From Gaiellasilicea sp963731615 (GTDB taxonomy: Bacteria > Actinomycetota > Thermoleophilia > Gaiellales > Gaiellaceae), in NCBI GenBank assembly GCA_963731615.1, contig CAVSWD010000001.1, positions 62,001-126,000 on the forward strand: a DNA stretch of 64,000 nt, written 5' to 3'. Shown here in pieces: positions 1-10,739 of this stretch. Position numbers and translations under genes: made by a program. The number at the start of each line of letters is the position of its first letter. Within the stretch, counting starts at the first letter, position 1. The notes under the pieces were generated by a model. That model saw only the letters and a list, made by a program, of their open reading frames with translations, ran no database searches and was not told where the DNA came from.

Positions 1-2
1 AG

Positions 3-149
3 GGCGGCCCGATCGCGATTCACGGGACCAATCGGCCCCAACTGCTCGGCCAGGCGGTCTCGAACGGCTGCATCCGCATCCACAACGAGAAGCTCGTCCG
101 GCTCTTCCGCCGGGCGCTGGCGGGCACGCCGGTTACGGTTCGCGCCTGA
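3..149 (+). CDS. L,D-transpeptidase (YkuD fold), C-terminal fragment
   Basis: The window opens inside this gene; only the last 48 codons are present. The visible peptide has the YkuD catalytic signature: IHGT, then about 12 residues later SNGCIRI, with the nucleophilic cysteine in NGC and the arginine two residues on. Enzymes of this family cross-link peptidoglycan through 3-3 bonds, or attach proteins to it, outside the membrane. The reading frame ends at TGA just before the next gene. The N-terminal part, including any signal peptide, lies upstream of the window, so substrate and length cannot be judged. Confidence 0.8.
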   Translation, partial: GGPIAIHGTNRPQLLGQAVSNGCIRIHNEKLVRLFRRALAGTPVTVRA

Positions 150-166
150 GGGGTACCATCGCCGTC

Positions 167-496
167 ATGGCGAAGACACAGCAGAAGGACATCATCACGC
201 AGGTTCGGGGCCTCGGCTCCGAGGCGTTGCAACGGCTCGCCGACGTCCCCGGCGGCTCGAAGCTGATGGAGATGGCGAACGACTCGCGCTCCCGGCTGGA
301 CGAGATTCAGAAGAAGCTGCGCGGTCTCGACGAGCTCGAGAAGCGCGTCGCGAAGCTGGAGCGGCAGCTGGCCGGCGAGGCGAAGAAGAAGCCGGCCGCG
401 AAGCCCCGGAAGAAGCCGGCTGCCCGGAAGCCGAAGCCGGCGTCGACATCGACGCCGACGTCAGCCGAGCCGCCGAAGAGCCCCCCGGCCGCCTAA
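167..496 (+). CDS. small coiled-coil protein with Lys/Pro/Ala-rich tail
   Basis: A 109-residue soluble protein of unknown function. Residues 1-70 are charged and look helical, with a heptad-like stretch (DELEKRVAKLERQL). Residues 72-109 form a low-complexity tail of Lys, Pro, Ala and Ser resembling histone H1-like or phasin-like tails. It could bind DNA or a polyanion, but nothing in the sequence proves that. It begins 17 nt after the transpeptidase stop. Its TAA stop overlaps the stop of the convergent lipid-kinase gene by 4 nt. Confidence 0.6.
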   Translation: MAKTQQKDIITQVRGLGSEALQRLADVPGGSKLMEMANDSRSRLDEIQKKLRGLDELEKRVAKLERQLAGEAKKKPAAKPRKKPAARKPKPASTSTPTSAEPPKSPPAA

Positions 497-1404
497 GCAG
501 CGGGAACGCGGACGCGCAGGGCGCCCGGGGCGACCTCGAAACGGGCAGGCGTCGTGCCCGGCTGCTCGCCGTCGAGCTCGACCGGCAGCGGCGCGTCCGC
601 GTCGACCGTCACGACCGAGCCGCGCAGCAACTCCGCCTTCGGATGCGGCAGGTGGCGGCCGCGGTAGGTCTTCGGCAGCGTCACGAGCAGGTCGCGCTTG
701 GTCAGGTCGCCGATCGTGAGTACGTCGAAGAGGCCGTCGTCGGGCTCGGCCTCGGGGCAGATGATCATGCCGCCTCCGAAGGTGCGCCCGTTCGCGACGA
801 CGACGTCGTGCATGTGACCGATGCGCGTCTCGTCGTCCACGGCGAGACGAAGCTCCGAGTTCTGCCAGCGCGCAAAGACGGCCAGCGTCGCCCAGAGGTA
901 CGAGATCTTGCCGCCGAGGGCCTTCGACGTCGCGTTCGCCCGCTGTGCGATCGCACCGCTCATGCCCGCGCTCGCGACGTTCGCGAAGTACGTCTCGGCC
1001 TCGGTTCCGTCCCAGGCGCGGTAGCGGACGCGGCCGAGGTCGATCGTCCGGGGCTTCCCCGTCACCGCGACGTCGATCGCGCCCTCGAGCTTGTGCGGGA
1101 TCCCGTAGGTGCGGACGAAGTCCCAGCCGGTGCCACGCGGGATGACGGCGATCTCGACGTCGTCGCGCCCGGCGATGCCGTTTGCGACCTCGTTGACGGA
1201 GCCGTCGCCGCCGACGACGACGAGCAGCGTGGCGCCGCCGACCGCCGCCTCGCGCGCGAGGTCACCGAGCTGGCCCGCCCGTTCCGAGAAGAGCGTGTCG
1301 CCCTCGAGCCCGCGCGTGGCGGCGCGGTGCGCGATCTCCGGCCAGCGCTTCCCGGTGGCGCCGTTGTCCGACGCTGGGTTGACCAGGAAGACGGTGGTGC
1401 TAAT
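493..1404 (-). CDS. diacylglycerol kinase family lipid kinase (DagK/YegS-like)
   Basis: About 303 residues. In order it shows an N-terminal VNPAS motif, the nucleotide-binding GGDGS-VNEV motif near residue 72, the RGTGWDF version of the family's PxGTGNDF motif, and a C-terminal beta-sandwich rich in YegS-type motifs (ANGRTFGGGMIICPEAEPDDG). Such kinases phosphorylate diacylglycerol or related lipids in membrane lipid recycling. The start is odd. Between the in-frame stop upstream and the conserved VNP motif there is no ATG, GTG or TTG. The best candidate is ATT at 1404, overlapping the TAG of the upstream phosphorylase gene and implying translational coupling. An indel near the junction is the alternative. 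Confidence 0.82.
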   Translation of the reverse strand: MSTTVFLVNPASDNGATGKRWPEIAHRAATRGLEGDTLFSERAGQLGDLAREAAVGGATLLVVVGGDGSVNEVANGIAGRDDVEIAVIPRGTGWDFVRTYGIPHKLEGAIDVAVTGKPRTIDLGRVRYRAWDGTEAETYFANVASAGMSGAIAQRANATSKALGGKISYLWATLAVFARWQNSELRLAVDDETRIGHMHDVVVANGRTFGGGMIICPEAEPDDGLFDVLTIGDLTKRDLLVTLPKTYRGRHLPHPKAELLRGSVVTVDADAPLPVELDGEQPGTTPARFEVAPGALRVRVPAA

Positions 1405-2114
1405 GGCCGGACGTCGCGGTGGCGAGCGCCACGCGCGTCATCCGGTCGACGGCGGCCTTCATCTCGTCGTCCGTTACCCGCTTGAACTCGCCCTCGACGA
1501 TGATGTCGCTGACGATCAGAAGGCAGCCGGCCTGCACGCCCTTGAGCGCGCCGACGGTGAAGAGCGCCGCGGCCTCCATCTCGACCGCGAGGACGCCCCG
1601 CTTCGACCAGCGCTCGTACTGGCCTTCGTCCGGGTTGTAGAAGAGGTCGCTCGAGACGATCGGGCCGACGTGCATCTCCTGGCCGATCTCCTTCGCGACG
1701 TGGACGGCGCCGTGGATCAGCTCCCAGCTCGCGGTCGGGCAGTGCGGCTCGTTGCCGACGAGGTGCATCGCGGTCGAGTCGGCCGGCACGGCGCTGATCG
1801 CGACGATCATGTCGCCGAGCTTGTGGTGCGCCTGCAGGCCGCCGCAGGTGCCGACCCGGAGCAGCTTCTTGACGCCGAGCTGGATGAGCTCCTCGAAGAC
1901 GATCGTCGCGCCCGGGCAGCCCATGCCGGTTCCCTGAACCGACACCGGCTTGCCCTTCCCAGGTGCCCGAGTAGCCGAGCAGCCCGCGCTCGGAGTTCCG
2001 CTGGACGACGTCGTCGAGGTAGGTCTCGGCGATGTACTTCGCCCGCAGCGGGTCACCGGGAAGCAGGCACGCATCCGCATACTCGCCCGGCTCGGCTCTC
2101 ACGTGGATCGGCAT
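1400..2114 (-). CDS. deoD: purine-nucleoside phosphorylase, DeoD-type (single frameshift)
   Basis: Phosphorolysis of purine nucleosides to base and ribose-1-phosphate (salvage). The N-terminal part (MPIHVRAEPGEYADACLLPG, then RNSERGLLGYSGTW) and the C-terminal part (GTGMGCPGATIV, GTCGGL, VEMEAAALF, SDIIVEGEF) are typical of hexameric DeoD. They lie in different frames. Comparison with the usual GTYxGKPVSV segment places one extra G in the GGG run at 1953-1955, so the gene is one base from intact. Reconstructed length is about 237 residues, normal for the family. The stop overlaps the start region of the lipid-kinase gene. Confidence 0.85.
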
Positions 2115-2136
2115 CCGCGAGAATCTATACGGCGGA

Positions 2137-2547
2137 ATGAGTGGTGGTGTCGTCCTGCTGGTCAGCGTGGTCGTAACGGCCAGTCTGTTGCTGCTCGTGG
2201 TCGCAGCTTCCGCCTTCCGGGGAATGTCCGGACGCCGGCGCTCGCTCGCCGCGTTTCCCTTGGCTCTACTGCCGGTGCTGCCGGCGGGAGTGCTGAGCGT
2301 CTACGTCTTCGGCGAGGACAGCTACCGCGGGAACGGGATCAGCCGTTGGGACGCTTACCGCTCGCCGGGAGGGGCGCTCGGACCGATGTTCGTCGTCACG
2401 ATTGCGCTCTTGTGCGCGTGTGGGCTGCTGATCTTCTATTCATGCCGGCGCGGCAACGTGCGACTGTTGCGCGGCGCAGCACTGGTCGGCGGCCTGACGT
2501 CAGCCGTCCTCGTGACGGCGACGACGATCGGGTTCACCGCGAACTAG
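2137..2547 (+). CDS. small integral membrane protein, unknown function
   Basis: A 136-residue hydrophobic protein with about four predicted membrane segments: residues 4-25, 35-55, 84-105 and 115-133. A polar external loop between the second and third contains GEDSYRGNGISRWDAY. The ATG at 2137 is preferred over upstream in-frame codons because those would extend into the divergent deoD promoter and add charged sequence. No family recognised. Transcribed away from deoD and 24 nt ahead of the acetyltransferase. Confidence 0.55.
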   Translation: MSGGVVLLVSVVVTASLLLLVVAASAFRGMSGRRRSLAAFPLALLPVLPAGVLSVYVFGEDSYRGNGISRWDAYRSPGGALGPMFVVTIALLCACGLLIFYSCRRGNVRLLRGAALVGGLTSAVLVTATTIGFTAN

Positions 2548-2571
2548 GCCGGGAACGGGCAGGATCAGGCT

Positions 2572-3351
2572 GTGGCACAGGTGATCGAGCCGACCCGGGA
2601 GCAGATCCTCCACTACTGCGCGGACGACCCGGTCGAGCGCGTCTTCCTCGAGGACGTGGCCCGTCGTGGGCTCGGCAAGTTCGCGGCCGTCGAGGCGGAG
2701 GGACAGATCCTCGCGCTCTGCCACACCGGTGCGAACATCGTCCCGTCCGGCCGCGGCTGCGGCGCCTTCGCCGCCGACGCGGTGCGGGCGAGGGCGCGAA
2801 TGGTGATCGGCGAGCAGCAGGCGGTGTCGGAGCTCTGGGACGCGGTGCGCCGCAAGTTGCCCCGGCCGCGCGAAGACCGGCCCGGCCAGCCCGTCTACGT
2901 GATCACGGCCGCTCCGGAGCCCGGCGGCAGCGGGTTGCGGCCGGCAGCTCTCACGGATCTCGAGCTGCTGGTGCCGGCGTGCGCGAGGGCGCACAAAGTG
3001 GAGCTCGGCGTCGATCCGCTCGAACGCGATGCAGACGGCTTCCGCTGGCGGACGCGCGCTCAGATCGAGGACGGCCGCTCGTGGCTCTGGGTCGACGACG
3101 GGGTGATCCTCTTCAAGGCCGAGGCGTCGGCGTGGACGCCCGCCGCCGTGCAGCTACAGCAGGTCTGGACCGACCCTGAGGCGCGGGGGTCGGGGAACGC
3201 GAGCCGCGGCCTGCGCGACCTGATCGGCCTGCTGCTGCGGCGCGTCCCGCGTGTCTGTCTCTTCGTGCGCGCCGAGAACGCGCCGGCGATCGCTCTCTAC
3301 GAGACGATCGGGATGGAGCACGTCCTCGACTACCGCAGCGTCCTCCTTTGA
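2572..3351 (+). CDS. GNAT N-acetyltransferase with N-terminal DUF4081-like domain
   Basis: A 259-residue cytosolic protein. Residues 1-115 resemble the DUF4081 domain that precedes GNAT domains in actinobacteria (GANIVPSGRGCGAFAADAVRARARMVIGE, written here as a motif guide). Residues 120-259 carry the GNAT fold: an acetyl-CoA loop near residue 200 (VWTDPEARGSGNASRGLRDL) and the C-terminal FVRAENAPAIALYETIGM motif. The acceptor substrate is unknown. It starts with GTG at 2572. Its stop overlaps the following phosphatase start by 4 nt, suggesting a shared transcript. Confidence 0.72.
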   Translation: MAQVIEPTREQILHYCADDPVERVFLEDVARRGLGKFAAVEAEGQILALCHTGANIVPSGRGCGAFAADAVRARARMVIGEQQAVSELWDAVRRKLPRPREDRPGQPVYVITAAPEPGGSGLRPAALTDLELLVPACARAHKVELGVDPLERDADGFRWRTRAQIEDGRSWLWVDDGVILFKAEASAWTPAAVQLQQVWTDPEARGSGNASRGLRDLIGLLLRRVPRVCLFVRAENAPAIALYETIGMEHVLDYRSVLL

Positions 3352-3933
3352 GAGAGCTCGTTCTCGCGCGGCACGCGGAGTCGGAGTGGAACGTGCTCGA
3401 GCGGCTGAACGGCGATCCGTCGGTCGAGGTGAGATTGACCGAGGCCGGACGTGAGCAGGCACGCGAGCTAGGCCCGCTCGGCGGGCCGGTCGACCTGGTC
3501 GCGCATACCGCTCTCTCACGAACCCGGGAGACCGCCGAACTGGCTTGGCCAGGCGTACCGTTGCTCGAGGTGCCGGAGTTGAACGAGTACCGAGTCGGAC
3601 GGTTCGAGGGAACGCGGTGGACCGAGGGCTTCGACCAGTGGATTCTCACGGCGACACCTGCGGACGCCAGTTCCCGGCGGCGGAGAGAGTCGCGTGACCG
3701 CGGTGCAGCGGTTCGTCAGCGGGTATCGCAGGCTGCTCGCGCGGCCGGAGGAACGAATCGCGGTCGTTGCGCACGGCGCTCCCGTTCGCTACGTCCTGCT
3801 CGCACTCGAGGGCAAGCCGCCGACTGCCGTGCTGGAACCAGTCGAGCGCGCGAAGCCGTTCATCATCGACGCCGGAGCATTCAGTCGTGCGGTCGACGTC
3901 CTCGAGGCCTGGGTCGCTGCGCCCGCCTTCTAG
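3348..3933 (+). CDS. histidine phosphatase superfamily protein (single frameshift)
   Basis: Phosphoglycerate-mutase-like phosphatase of about 194 residues after correction. The N-terminal frame carries LVLARHAESEWN (the RHAES catalytic motif) and HTALSRTRETAEL. The C-terminal frame carries VVAHGAPVRYVLLALEG, which supplies the second catalytic histidine. The frames join at about 3668-3675, where removing one base restores a PGGGESRVTAVQRF segment in the family's GGES position. The phosphorylated substrate is unknown. It sits between an acetyltransferase and tilS, with 14 nt to tilS. Confidence 0.75.
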
Positions 3934-3947
3934 GGCACACTGAAGCG

Positions 3948-4904
3948 ATGCTGGAGCGCGTCGAGGCCTTCATCCGCGAGCACGAGCTGATCGAGCCCGG
4001 CGGCGAGATCGTGGCGCTCGTCTCCGGCGGTGCCGACTCGACCTGCCTGTGGCATGCGCTTCGCGAGCTCGGCTATCGCGTCTCCGCGCTCCATGTCGCC
4101 CACGGCCTCCGCGGCGCCGAGTCGGACGAGGACGCGCGCTTCTGTCGCGAGGCGCTCGGTGCGGAGGTAGTGGACGCGACGGGATCGACCGAGGCGGAGC
4201 TCCGAGACGCGCGCTACGGGGTCGCGACCGATCGCATCCGGGCCACCGGCCACACGGCTTCGGACCAGGTCGAGAGCGTCCTGCTCGGCCTCGTCGCCTC
4301 TGGCTCGCCGCAGCGGATCAAGGCAAAGCGAGAGGACGGCGTCGTTCGGCCGCTGCTCGGGGTCTGGCGCGAGGAGACGCGGGCCTACTGCGACGTGCAC
4401 GGGCTCCCCTACCGCGAGGACTCGTCCAACCCGGGCACGAAGCGGGGCCTGATCCGGGACGAGATCCTGCCGCTGCTGGAGCGGCTCGACACGCGCGCCC
4501 GCGCGTCGCTGCTCGCCCTCGCAGACGAGCGTCCGCGGCTGCCGCGCGCGCTCGAGCGAACACTGGCGGATCTGCTCGCGAACCACGTCGGGACGAAAGC
4601 CGCCGATCTCGGCGGGGGCGTCCGCGCCGTCCGCGAGTACGGCACGCTGCGGCTCGAGGGAGCGGTGACGTGGGGGCCGTGGACGATCGAATCAGACCGT
4701 CCGGGGCTCGAGGTACGCGCGCGCCGCCCGGGCGACCGCCTCGCAGGCCGGCGGAAGAAAGTGCAGGATCTGCTCGTGGACGCGAAGGTGCCGAGGGCGG
4801 AACGGGACGATTGGCCGCTCGTCGTCCACGAGGACGAGGTCGTGGCCGTCCCGGGAGTCGCCGAGGCGCCGGGGTGGGAAGGAGTCGTGACGTGGAGACG
4901 GTGA
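3948..4904 (+). CDS. tilS: tRNA(Ile)-lysidine synthase
   Basis: Adds lysine to C34 of the tRNA-Ile CAU anticodon using ATP, so that AUA is read as isoleucine. The 318-residue protein shows the N-type ATP pyrophosphatase PP-loop SGGADS at residues 26-31, the ATGHTASDQVES motif, and YREDSSNPGTKRGLIRDEILP of the catalytic domain. The C-terminal domain is short and ends near a PGDRLAGRRKKVQDLLVDAK segment, typical of TilS. ATG at 3948 is chosen because it starts directly before LERVEAF. The stop overlaps the next gene (hpt), a common tilS-hpt pairing. Confidence 0.9.
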   Translation: MLERVEAFIREHELIEPGGEIVALVSGGADSTCLWHALRELGYRVSALHVAHGLRGAESDEDARFCREALGAEVVDATGSTEAELRDARYGVATDRIRATGHTASDQVESVLLGLVASGSPQRIKAKREDGVVRPLLGVWREETRAYCDVHGLPYREDSSNPGTKRGLIRDEILPLLERLDTRARASLLALADERPRLPRALERTLADLLANHVGTKAADLGGGVRAVREYGTLRLEGAVTWGPWTIESDRPGLEVRARRPGDRLAGRRKKVQDLLVDAKVPRAERDDWPLVVHEDEVVAVPGVAEAPGWEGVVTWRR

Positions 4905-5443
4905 AGGATGCTGTCGGCGAGGTGCTGATCGAGGCGGACGCGCTGCAGGCGCGGATCGCCGAGCTCGGGGCGGAGGTCTCGCGTGAGTACGAGGGACGCG
5001 ACCTGCTGCTCGTCGGCGTGCTCAAGGGCGCCGTCTTCTTCATGGCCGACCTGATGCGCGAGCTCTCGATCCCGTGCGAGATCGACTTCATGGCGATCTC
5101 GAGCTACGGGGCCGGAACGGACTCGTCCGGCGTCGTCCGGATCCTCAAGGATCTCGACGAGAACATCGCCGGGCGCGACGTGCTCGTGGTCGAGGACATC
5201 ATCGACTCGGGCCTGACGTTGTCGTACCTGATGCGGAGCCTGCGGGCGCGCAAGCCGGCGTCGCTCGAGATCTGCGCCCTGCTGACCAAGCCGACCAGGC
5301 GCGAAGTCGAGGTTCCGGTGCGGTTCGTCGGCTTCGAGATCCCGAACAAGTTCGTGATCGGCTACGGGCTCGACTTCGACGAGCGGTATCGCAACCTGCC
5401 GTACGTCGCGGTGCTGCATCCGGACCTGATTCCCCCGCATTGA
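4892..5443 (+). CDS. hpt: hypoxanthine phosphoribosyltransferase
   Basis: Converts hypoxanthine or guanine with PRPP to IMP or GMP. The 183-residue protein has the PRPP-binding loop VLVVEDIIDSGLTL near residues 94-107, the GVLKGAVFFMADL segment that contains the pyrophosphate loop, and the C-terminal PNKFVIGYGLDFDERYRNLPYV signature. The start is GTG at 4892, overlapping the tilS stop; GTG at 4901 is possible. The order tilS-hpt-ftsH is conserved in many actinobacteria and firmicutes. Confidence 0.92.
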   Translation: METVKDAVGEVLIEADALQARIAELGAEVSREYEGRDLLLVGVLKGAVFFMADLMRELSIPCEIDFMAISSYGAGTDSSGVVRILKDLDENIAGRDVLVVEDIIDSGLTLSYLMRSLRARKPASLEICALLTKPTRREVEVPVRFVGFEIPNKFVIGYGLDFDERYRNLPYVAVLHPDLIPPH

Positions 5444-5522
5444 GAAGGGATTAAGGCCCGGTATCGGAACTGGGACAGAGCGGGTTTGGCGGCCATGAGG
5501 CTGCTACCCTCATCTGACCCCT

Positions 5523-7465
<1,943 letters not shown>

Positions 7466-7469
<4 letters not shown>

Positions 7470-7969
7470 CTCGTTCGGCGCGCCGCCAGCGCGAGCAGCG
7501 TGAGCACGCCCACCGCTGCCACCGCGCCGAGCGCGTCGATCGCCGCGCCGCCCGACTCGACGCCGTCGACGACCGCGAGCAGGACGACACCGACGGCCGT
7601 CACGCCGGCGAGCTCCGCTGCGATCAGTGCGAGCCGGCGGAGGTACGCCCCCGGCTCGTCCGCGACCGCGCCGCGAAGCTCGAGCGACCAGTAGGCGAGC
7701 TCGGCGACGGCGAGCAGCGCCGCGGCCACGAGCGGCGCCCTGACGTCCAGCGCGTCGCCCTCGACGCCGACCAGCGTCACGTAGGCGGCGCCGAGCAGCG
7801 CCACGGCGACCGGAACGGCGAGCGCGACGCGGACGACGAGCCCGAGCGCCAGCAGCGCGGCCGCCGTCGCCCCGAGCACCGCGTTGCCGCGGATGAGCGC
7901 GCTCTCGTCGGCCGCGAGGGCCAGCCACGCTCCGACGCCGGCGGCAAGCAGGACCGACGCGGCCCCCAC
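7466..7969 (-). CDS. integral membrane protein at the end of the MoxR/DUF58 operon
   Basis: A 167-residue, very hydrophobic, Ala/Leu/Val-rich protein with about five membrane segments. No motif points to a function. It is the last gene of a minus-strand run DUF4129, membrane protein, MoxR, DUF58, this gene. It starts 2 nt after the DUF58 stop, so it is almost certainly co-transcribed and probably works with that envelope-associated module. Its stop overlaps the ftsH stop by 4 nt. Confidence 0.6.
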
Positions 7970-7971
7970 CG

Positions 7972-9246
7972 CTACGCGCGCACGAGCCGAACGTGACGCC
8001 GGAATGCCCTCACCCCCTCGAGCGATGCTTCGAGCGGCCGATCGTCGTGCCAGGTCGCGACCGCGACGCCGAGGCGCTCGTAGCGGGCGCGCAACTCCTC
8101 CCGCCGCAGCAGCCAGAGCCTGTGCGCGAGCCGGTCGGCCTCACTCGGGCCCGGCTCCGCGAAGCCGATCGGCGAGACCTCGACGATCGCCAGGTCGTAG
8201 CCGCGGGCCCGCAGGTCGGCGAGCGCCTCGACCGCGCGCTCGTCGAGCAGCGGCGAGATCGCCAGCACGAGCGCCTGCGCCGGCAGCGTGCGCGCCGGGA
8301 TCACCGAGACGTCCTTCCAGGCGTAGTTGAAGACGATCTCAGACTCCAGCAGCGAGTCGACGATCCGGTAGCGCTGACCGAGCCCCATGCCCGGCGTCAG
8401 CCAGCGCAGGCTGCCGCCGAACGAAACCAGTCCGACCCGGTCCCTGCGCTCGAGGTAGCGGGTCGCGAGCGTCGAGGTGGCGCGCACTGCCAGGTCGAGC
8501 GTCGAGCGGTCGCCGGCACGCGCGTCGGCGAACGTGTCGAGGAAGAGGATCACGTCGGCGTTTCGCTCCGGGTGGCGGTCGTTGACGACGAGCCGGTCGC
8601 GTCGCGCGCTTGCGCGCCAGTTGATCGAGCGCACGCGGTCACCCGGCGCGAACTCCCGCAGGTCGGCGAACTCGACGCCCTCGCCCTTCTGCCGCGCGAC
8701 GTCGTTGCCGGTCGAGGGCTGGGTGGCGACCGGCGGGACGATCTTGCGCAGCGTCTCGGGCAGCGGGTAGACGCGGACGCGCGTGGTCAGGTCGATCCGG
8801 TCCTCCCATACGAGCGTGCCGAGCCGGTCGCGGGCGCGCACGCGAATGACGCCGATCTCGTAGTTGCCCCAGCGCACGCAGCGGAGCCGCAGCTCGAGCG
8901 TCCGCTCCTCCTCCCAGCCGAGCCTGATCGACTGGACTGCGTGCCCAGAGGCGACCTCGAGGCCGTTGGGAACCACCAGCTGGAGCTCGAGCCGCTCGAC
9001 CGGACGGTCGGAGGCGACGATCAGCTCGACGCCGAGCTCGTCTTCTTCGAGCGCGCGCTCCTTGTCCAGCGACAGCCAGACGCGCAGCTCCGGCGGCCTT
9101 GCGAGCTGCAGACCGAGCGCGAGCAGGAGCGCGAACGGGACCGCGAGTACGGCCGGCTCGGGGCGGCGCAGGGCCAAGGCCGCGAGGACGAAGAGGGCGG
9201 TCAGCGCGGCGTACGCCGTCACCCGCGGCGACGACGAGCCGCTCAT
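7972..9246 (-). CDS. DUF58 domain protein (vWA-like, MoxR partner)
   Basis: A 424-residue protein. Residues 8-45 form two closely spaced membrane helices, residues 46-180 a beta-rich domain, and residues 180-420 the DUF58/vWA-like part. The diagnostic motif is the GVEFADLREFAPGDRVRSINWR segment near residues 188-210. The FLDTF segment supplies a MIDAS-like aspartate. DUF58 proteins are encoded with MoxR AAA+ ATPases, which are thought to remodel them or load their metal site; the process served here is unknown. The ATG overlaps the moxR TGA (ATGA). Confidence 0.85.
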   Translation of the reverse strand: MSGSSSPRVTAYAALTALFVLAALALRRPEPAVLAVPFALLLALGLQLARPPELRVWLSLDKERALEEDELGVELIVASDRPVERLELQLVVPNGLEVASGHAVQSIRLGWEEERTLELRLRCVRWGNYEIGVIRVRARDRLGTLVWEDRIDLTTRVRVYPLPETLRKIVPPVATQPSTGNDVARQKGEGVEFADLREFAPGDRVRSINWRASARRDRLVVNDRHPERNADVILFLDTFADARAGDRSTLDLAVRATSTLATRYLERRDRVGLVSFGGSLRWLTPGMGLGQRYRIVDSLLESEIVFNYAWKDVSVIPARTLPAQALVLAISPLLDERAVEALADLRARGYDLAIVEVSPIGFAEPGPSEADRLAHRLWLLRREELRARYERLGVAVATWHDDRPLEASLEGVRAFRRHVRLVRA

Positions 9247-10214
9247 TCCGCGGCCGGAGTGGGCTCTTCGGCGGCCGGTGTCGGCACGGTGGAGAGGAGA
9301 TCGCGGACGACGTCGTCGGCCGAGAGGCGCTGCACCCAAAGCTCGGGCTTCAGCATCAACCGGTGCGCGAGCGCCGGCACCGCGACGGCCTTCACGTCGT
9401 CCGGCGTCACGAAGTCGCGTCCCGAGAGCACTGCCTTGCAGCGGGCGAGCTTCAGCACGGCGAGGCTGCCGCGCGGGCTGGCGCCGACTGCGGTCGACGC
9501 GCTCGTGCGCGTGGCCGTGACGAGATCGACGATGTAGCCGCCGACCGCCCCGCCGACGTGCACTTGCTCGATCGCCGCTTGCAGCTCCAGCAGCATCCGG
9601 CCGTCGATCACCGGGTCGAGCTCGATCTCGTCCTCGCGCCGCTCGAGCCGTCGCGCGAGCACCTCCCACTCGTCGTCCTTGCTCGGGTAGCCGAAGGAGA
9701 CGCGGAGCAGGAATCGATCGAGCTGCGCCTCCGGAAGCGGGTAGGTGCCCTCGTACTCGATCGGGTTCTGGGTCGCCATGACGAGGAACGGCCGCGCCAG
9801 CGGGTGTGTGATTCCCTCGATCGTCACCTGCCGCTCCTGCATCGCCTCCAGCAGCGCGGCCTGCGTCTTCGGCGGAGCGCGGTTGATCTCGTCCGCGAGC
9901 AGCAGGTTCGTAAAGATCGGCCCCGGCCGGAACTCGAAGTCGGCGTCCCGCTGGTTCCAGATCGAGGAGCCCGTGACGTCGGAGGGCATCAGGTCAGGCG
10001 TGAACTGGATCCGGTTGAAGCCGGTGCTCGTCACCTGGGCGAACGAGCGCGCCGTCAGCGTCTTCGCCAGGCCCGGGTAGTCCTCGAGCAGCACGTGGCC
10101 GTCGGCCAGCAGGCCGAGCAGAACGAGCTCGAGCGCGTCGCGCTTCCCGATCACGGCCCGCTCGACCTCGTCGAGCAGGCGCGTTGCGTGCTCCTGCACC
10201 TGCCGCAGCTCCAT
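9243..10214 (-). CDS. MoxR family AAA+ ATPase
   Basis: A 323-residue chaperone-like ATPase. It shows the MoxR form of Walker A (EDYPGLAKTL, near residues 44-53), Walker B LLLADEINRAPPKTQAALLEAM near 108, the sensor segment ATQNPIEYEGTYPLPEAQLDRFL, and a C-terminal lid with ASPRGSLAVLKLARCKAVLSGRDFVTPDDV. Start ATG at 10214 overlaps the preceding gene's stop. Family knowledge says MoxR proteins activate vWA-domain partners; the DUF58 gene immediately downstream is the likely client. Confidence 0.92.
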   Translation of the reverse strand: MELRQVQEHATRLLDEVERAVIGKRDALELVLLGLLADGHVLLEDYPGLAKTLTARSFAQVTSTGFNRIQFTPDLMPSDVTGSSIWNQRDADFEFRPGPIFTNLLLADEINRAPPKTQAALLEAMQERQVTIEGITHPLARPFLVMATQNPIEYEGTYPLPEAQLDRFLLRVSFGYPSKDDEWEVLARRLERREDEIELDPVIDGRMLLELQAAIEQVHVGGAVGGYIVDLVTATRTSASTAVGASPRGSLAVLKLARCKAVLSGRDFVTPDDVKAVAVPALAHRLMLKPELWVQRLSADDVVRDLLSTVPTPAAEEPTPAAE

Positions 10215-10729
10215 CAGAGCGCCTCCAGCGACGCGACGGTGCGGCGAAGCGACCCGGCGTCGAGGCCGGGCGCGAAGCGGTCGTCCGGCGGCTCGCGGTC
10301 GCCGCGCACGATCTCCCATGCGTCCTCGCCGAGCGCCTGCCGCGCCGCGGCGGGCTCGCCGTCGAGGTCGATGCCGCGGCGCGAGGAGAGCAGCTCGCGC
10401 GCGGTCCGGCGCAGGGAGGGACGCAGGCGGTAGTGCAGGTCGAACGCGGTCGCCATGCCGAGAGTGACCTCGCGCTCGATCTTCGCGAGCTCCGGCAACC
10501 GCTCCTGCTGCTCCGGTTTCCGGCGCAGCGCCGCATCGAACCTGGATGGGCCGCCTCCCGGATGCGCAGCCCGCACGATCCCGACGAGGTGGAAGAGCGC
10601 GATCGTCGCGAGCGTCAGCAGGTAGACGTGCACGATCAGGCCGGCGCGGCCCGTCAGCACGATCAGGAGCACCACGAGCGTGATCGTCAGCAGCACGGGA
10701 AGCCGTACGAGCAGAAGCACTTTGTTCAT
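10214..10729 (-). CDS. membrane-anchored protein of the MoxR operon, unknown function
   Basis: A 171-residue protein. Two adjacent N-terminal membrane helices (residues 3-22 and 26-50) are followed by an Arg-rich cytosolic domain of about 115 residues with no recognised motif (FDLHYRLRPSLRRTARELL). ATG at 10729 is chosen because it precedes the first helix; longer in-frame extensions would overlap the DUF4129 gene and add Arg/Ser-rich sequence. It lies between the DUF4129 and MoxR genes, where other actinobacteria also place a small membrane protein. Confidence 0.65.
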   Translation of the reverse strand: MNKVLLLVRLPVLLTITLVVLLIVLTGRAGLIVHVYLLTLATIALFHLVGIVRAAHPGGGPSRFDAALRRKPEQQERLPELAKIEREVTLGMATAFDLHYRLRPSLRRTARELLSSRRGIDLDGEPAAARQALGEDAWEIVRGDREPPDDRFAPGLDAGSLRRTVASLEAL

Positions 10730-10739
10730 CGGATCGCGG

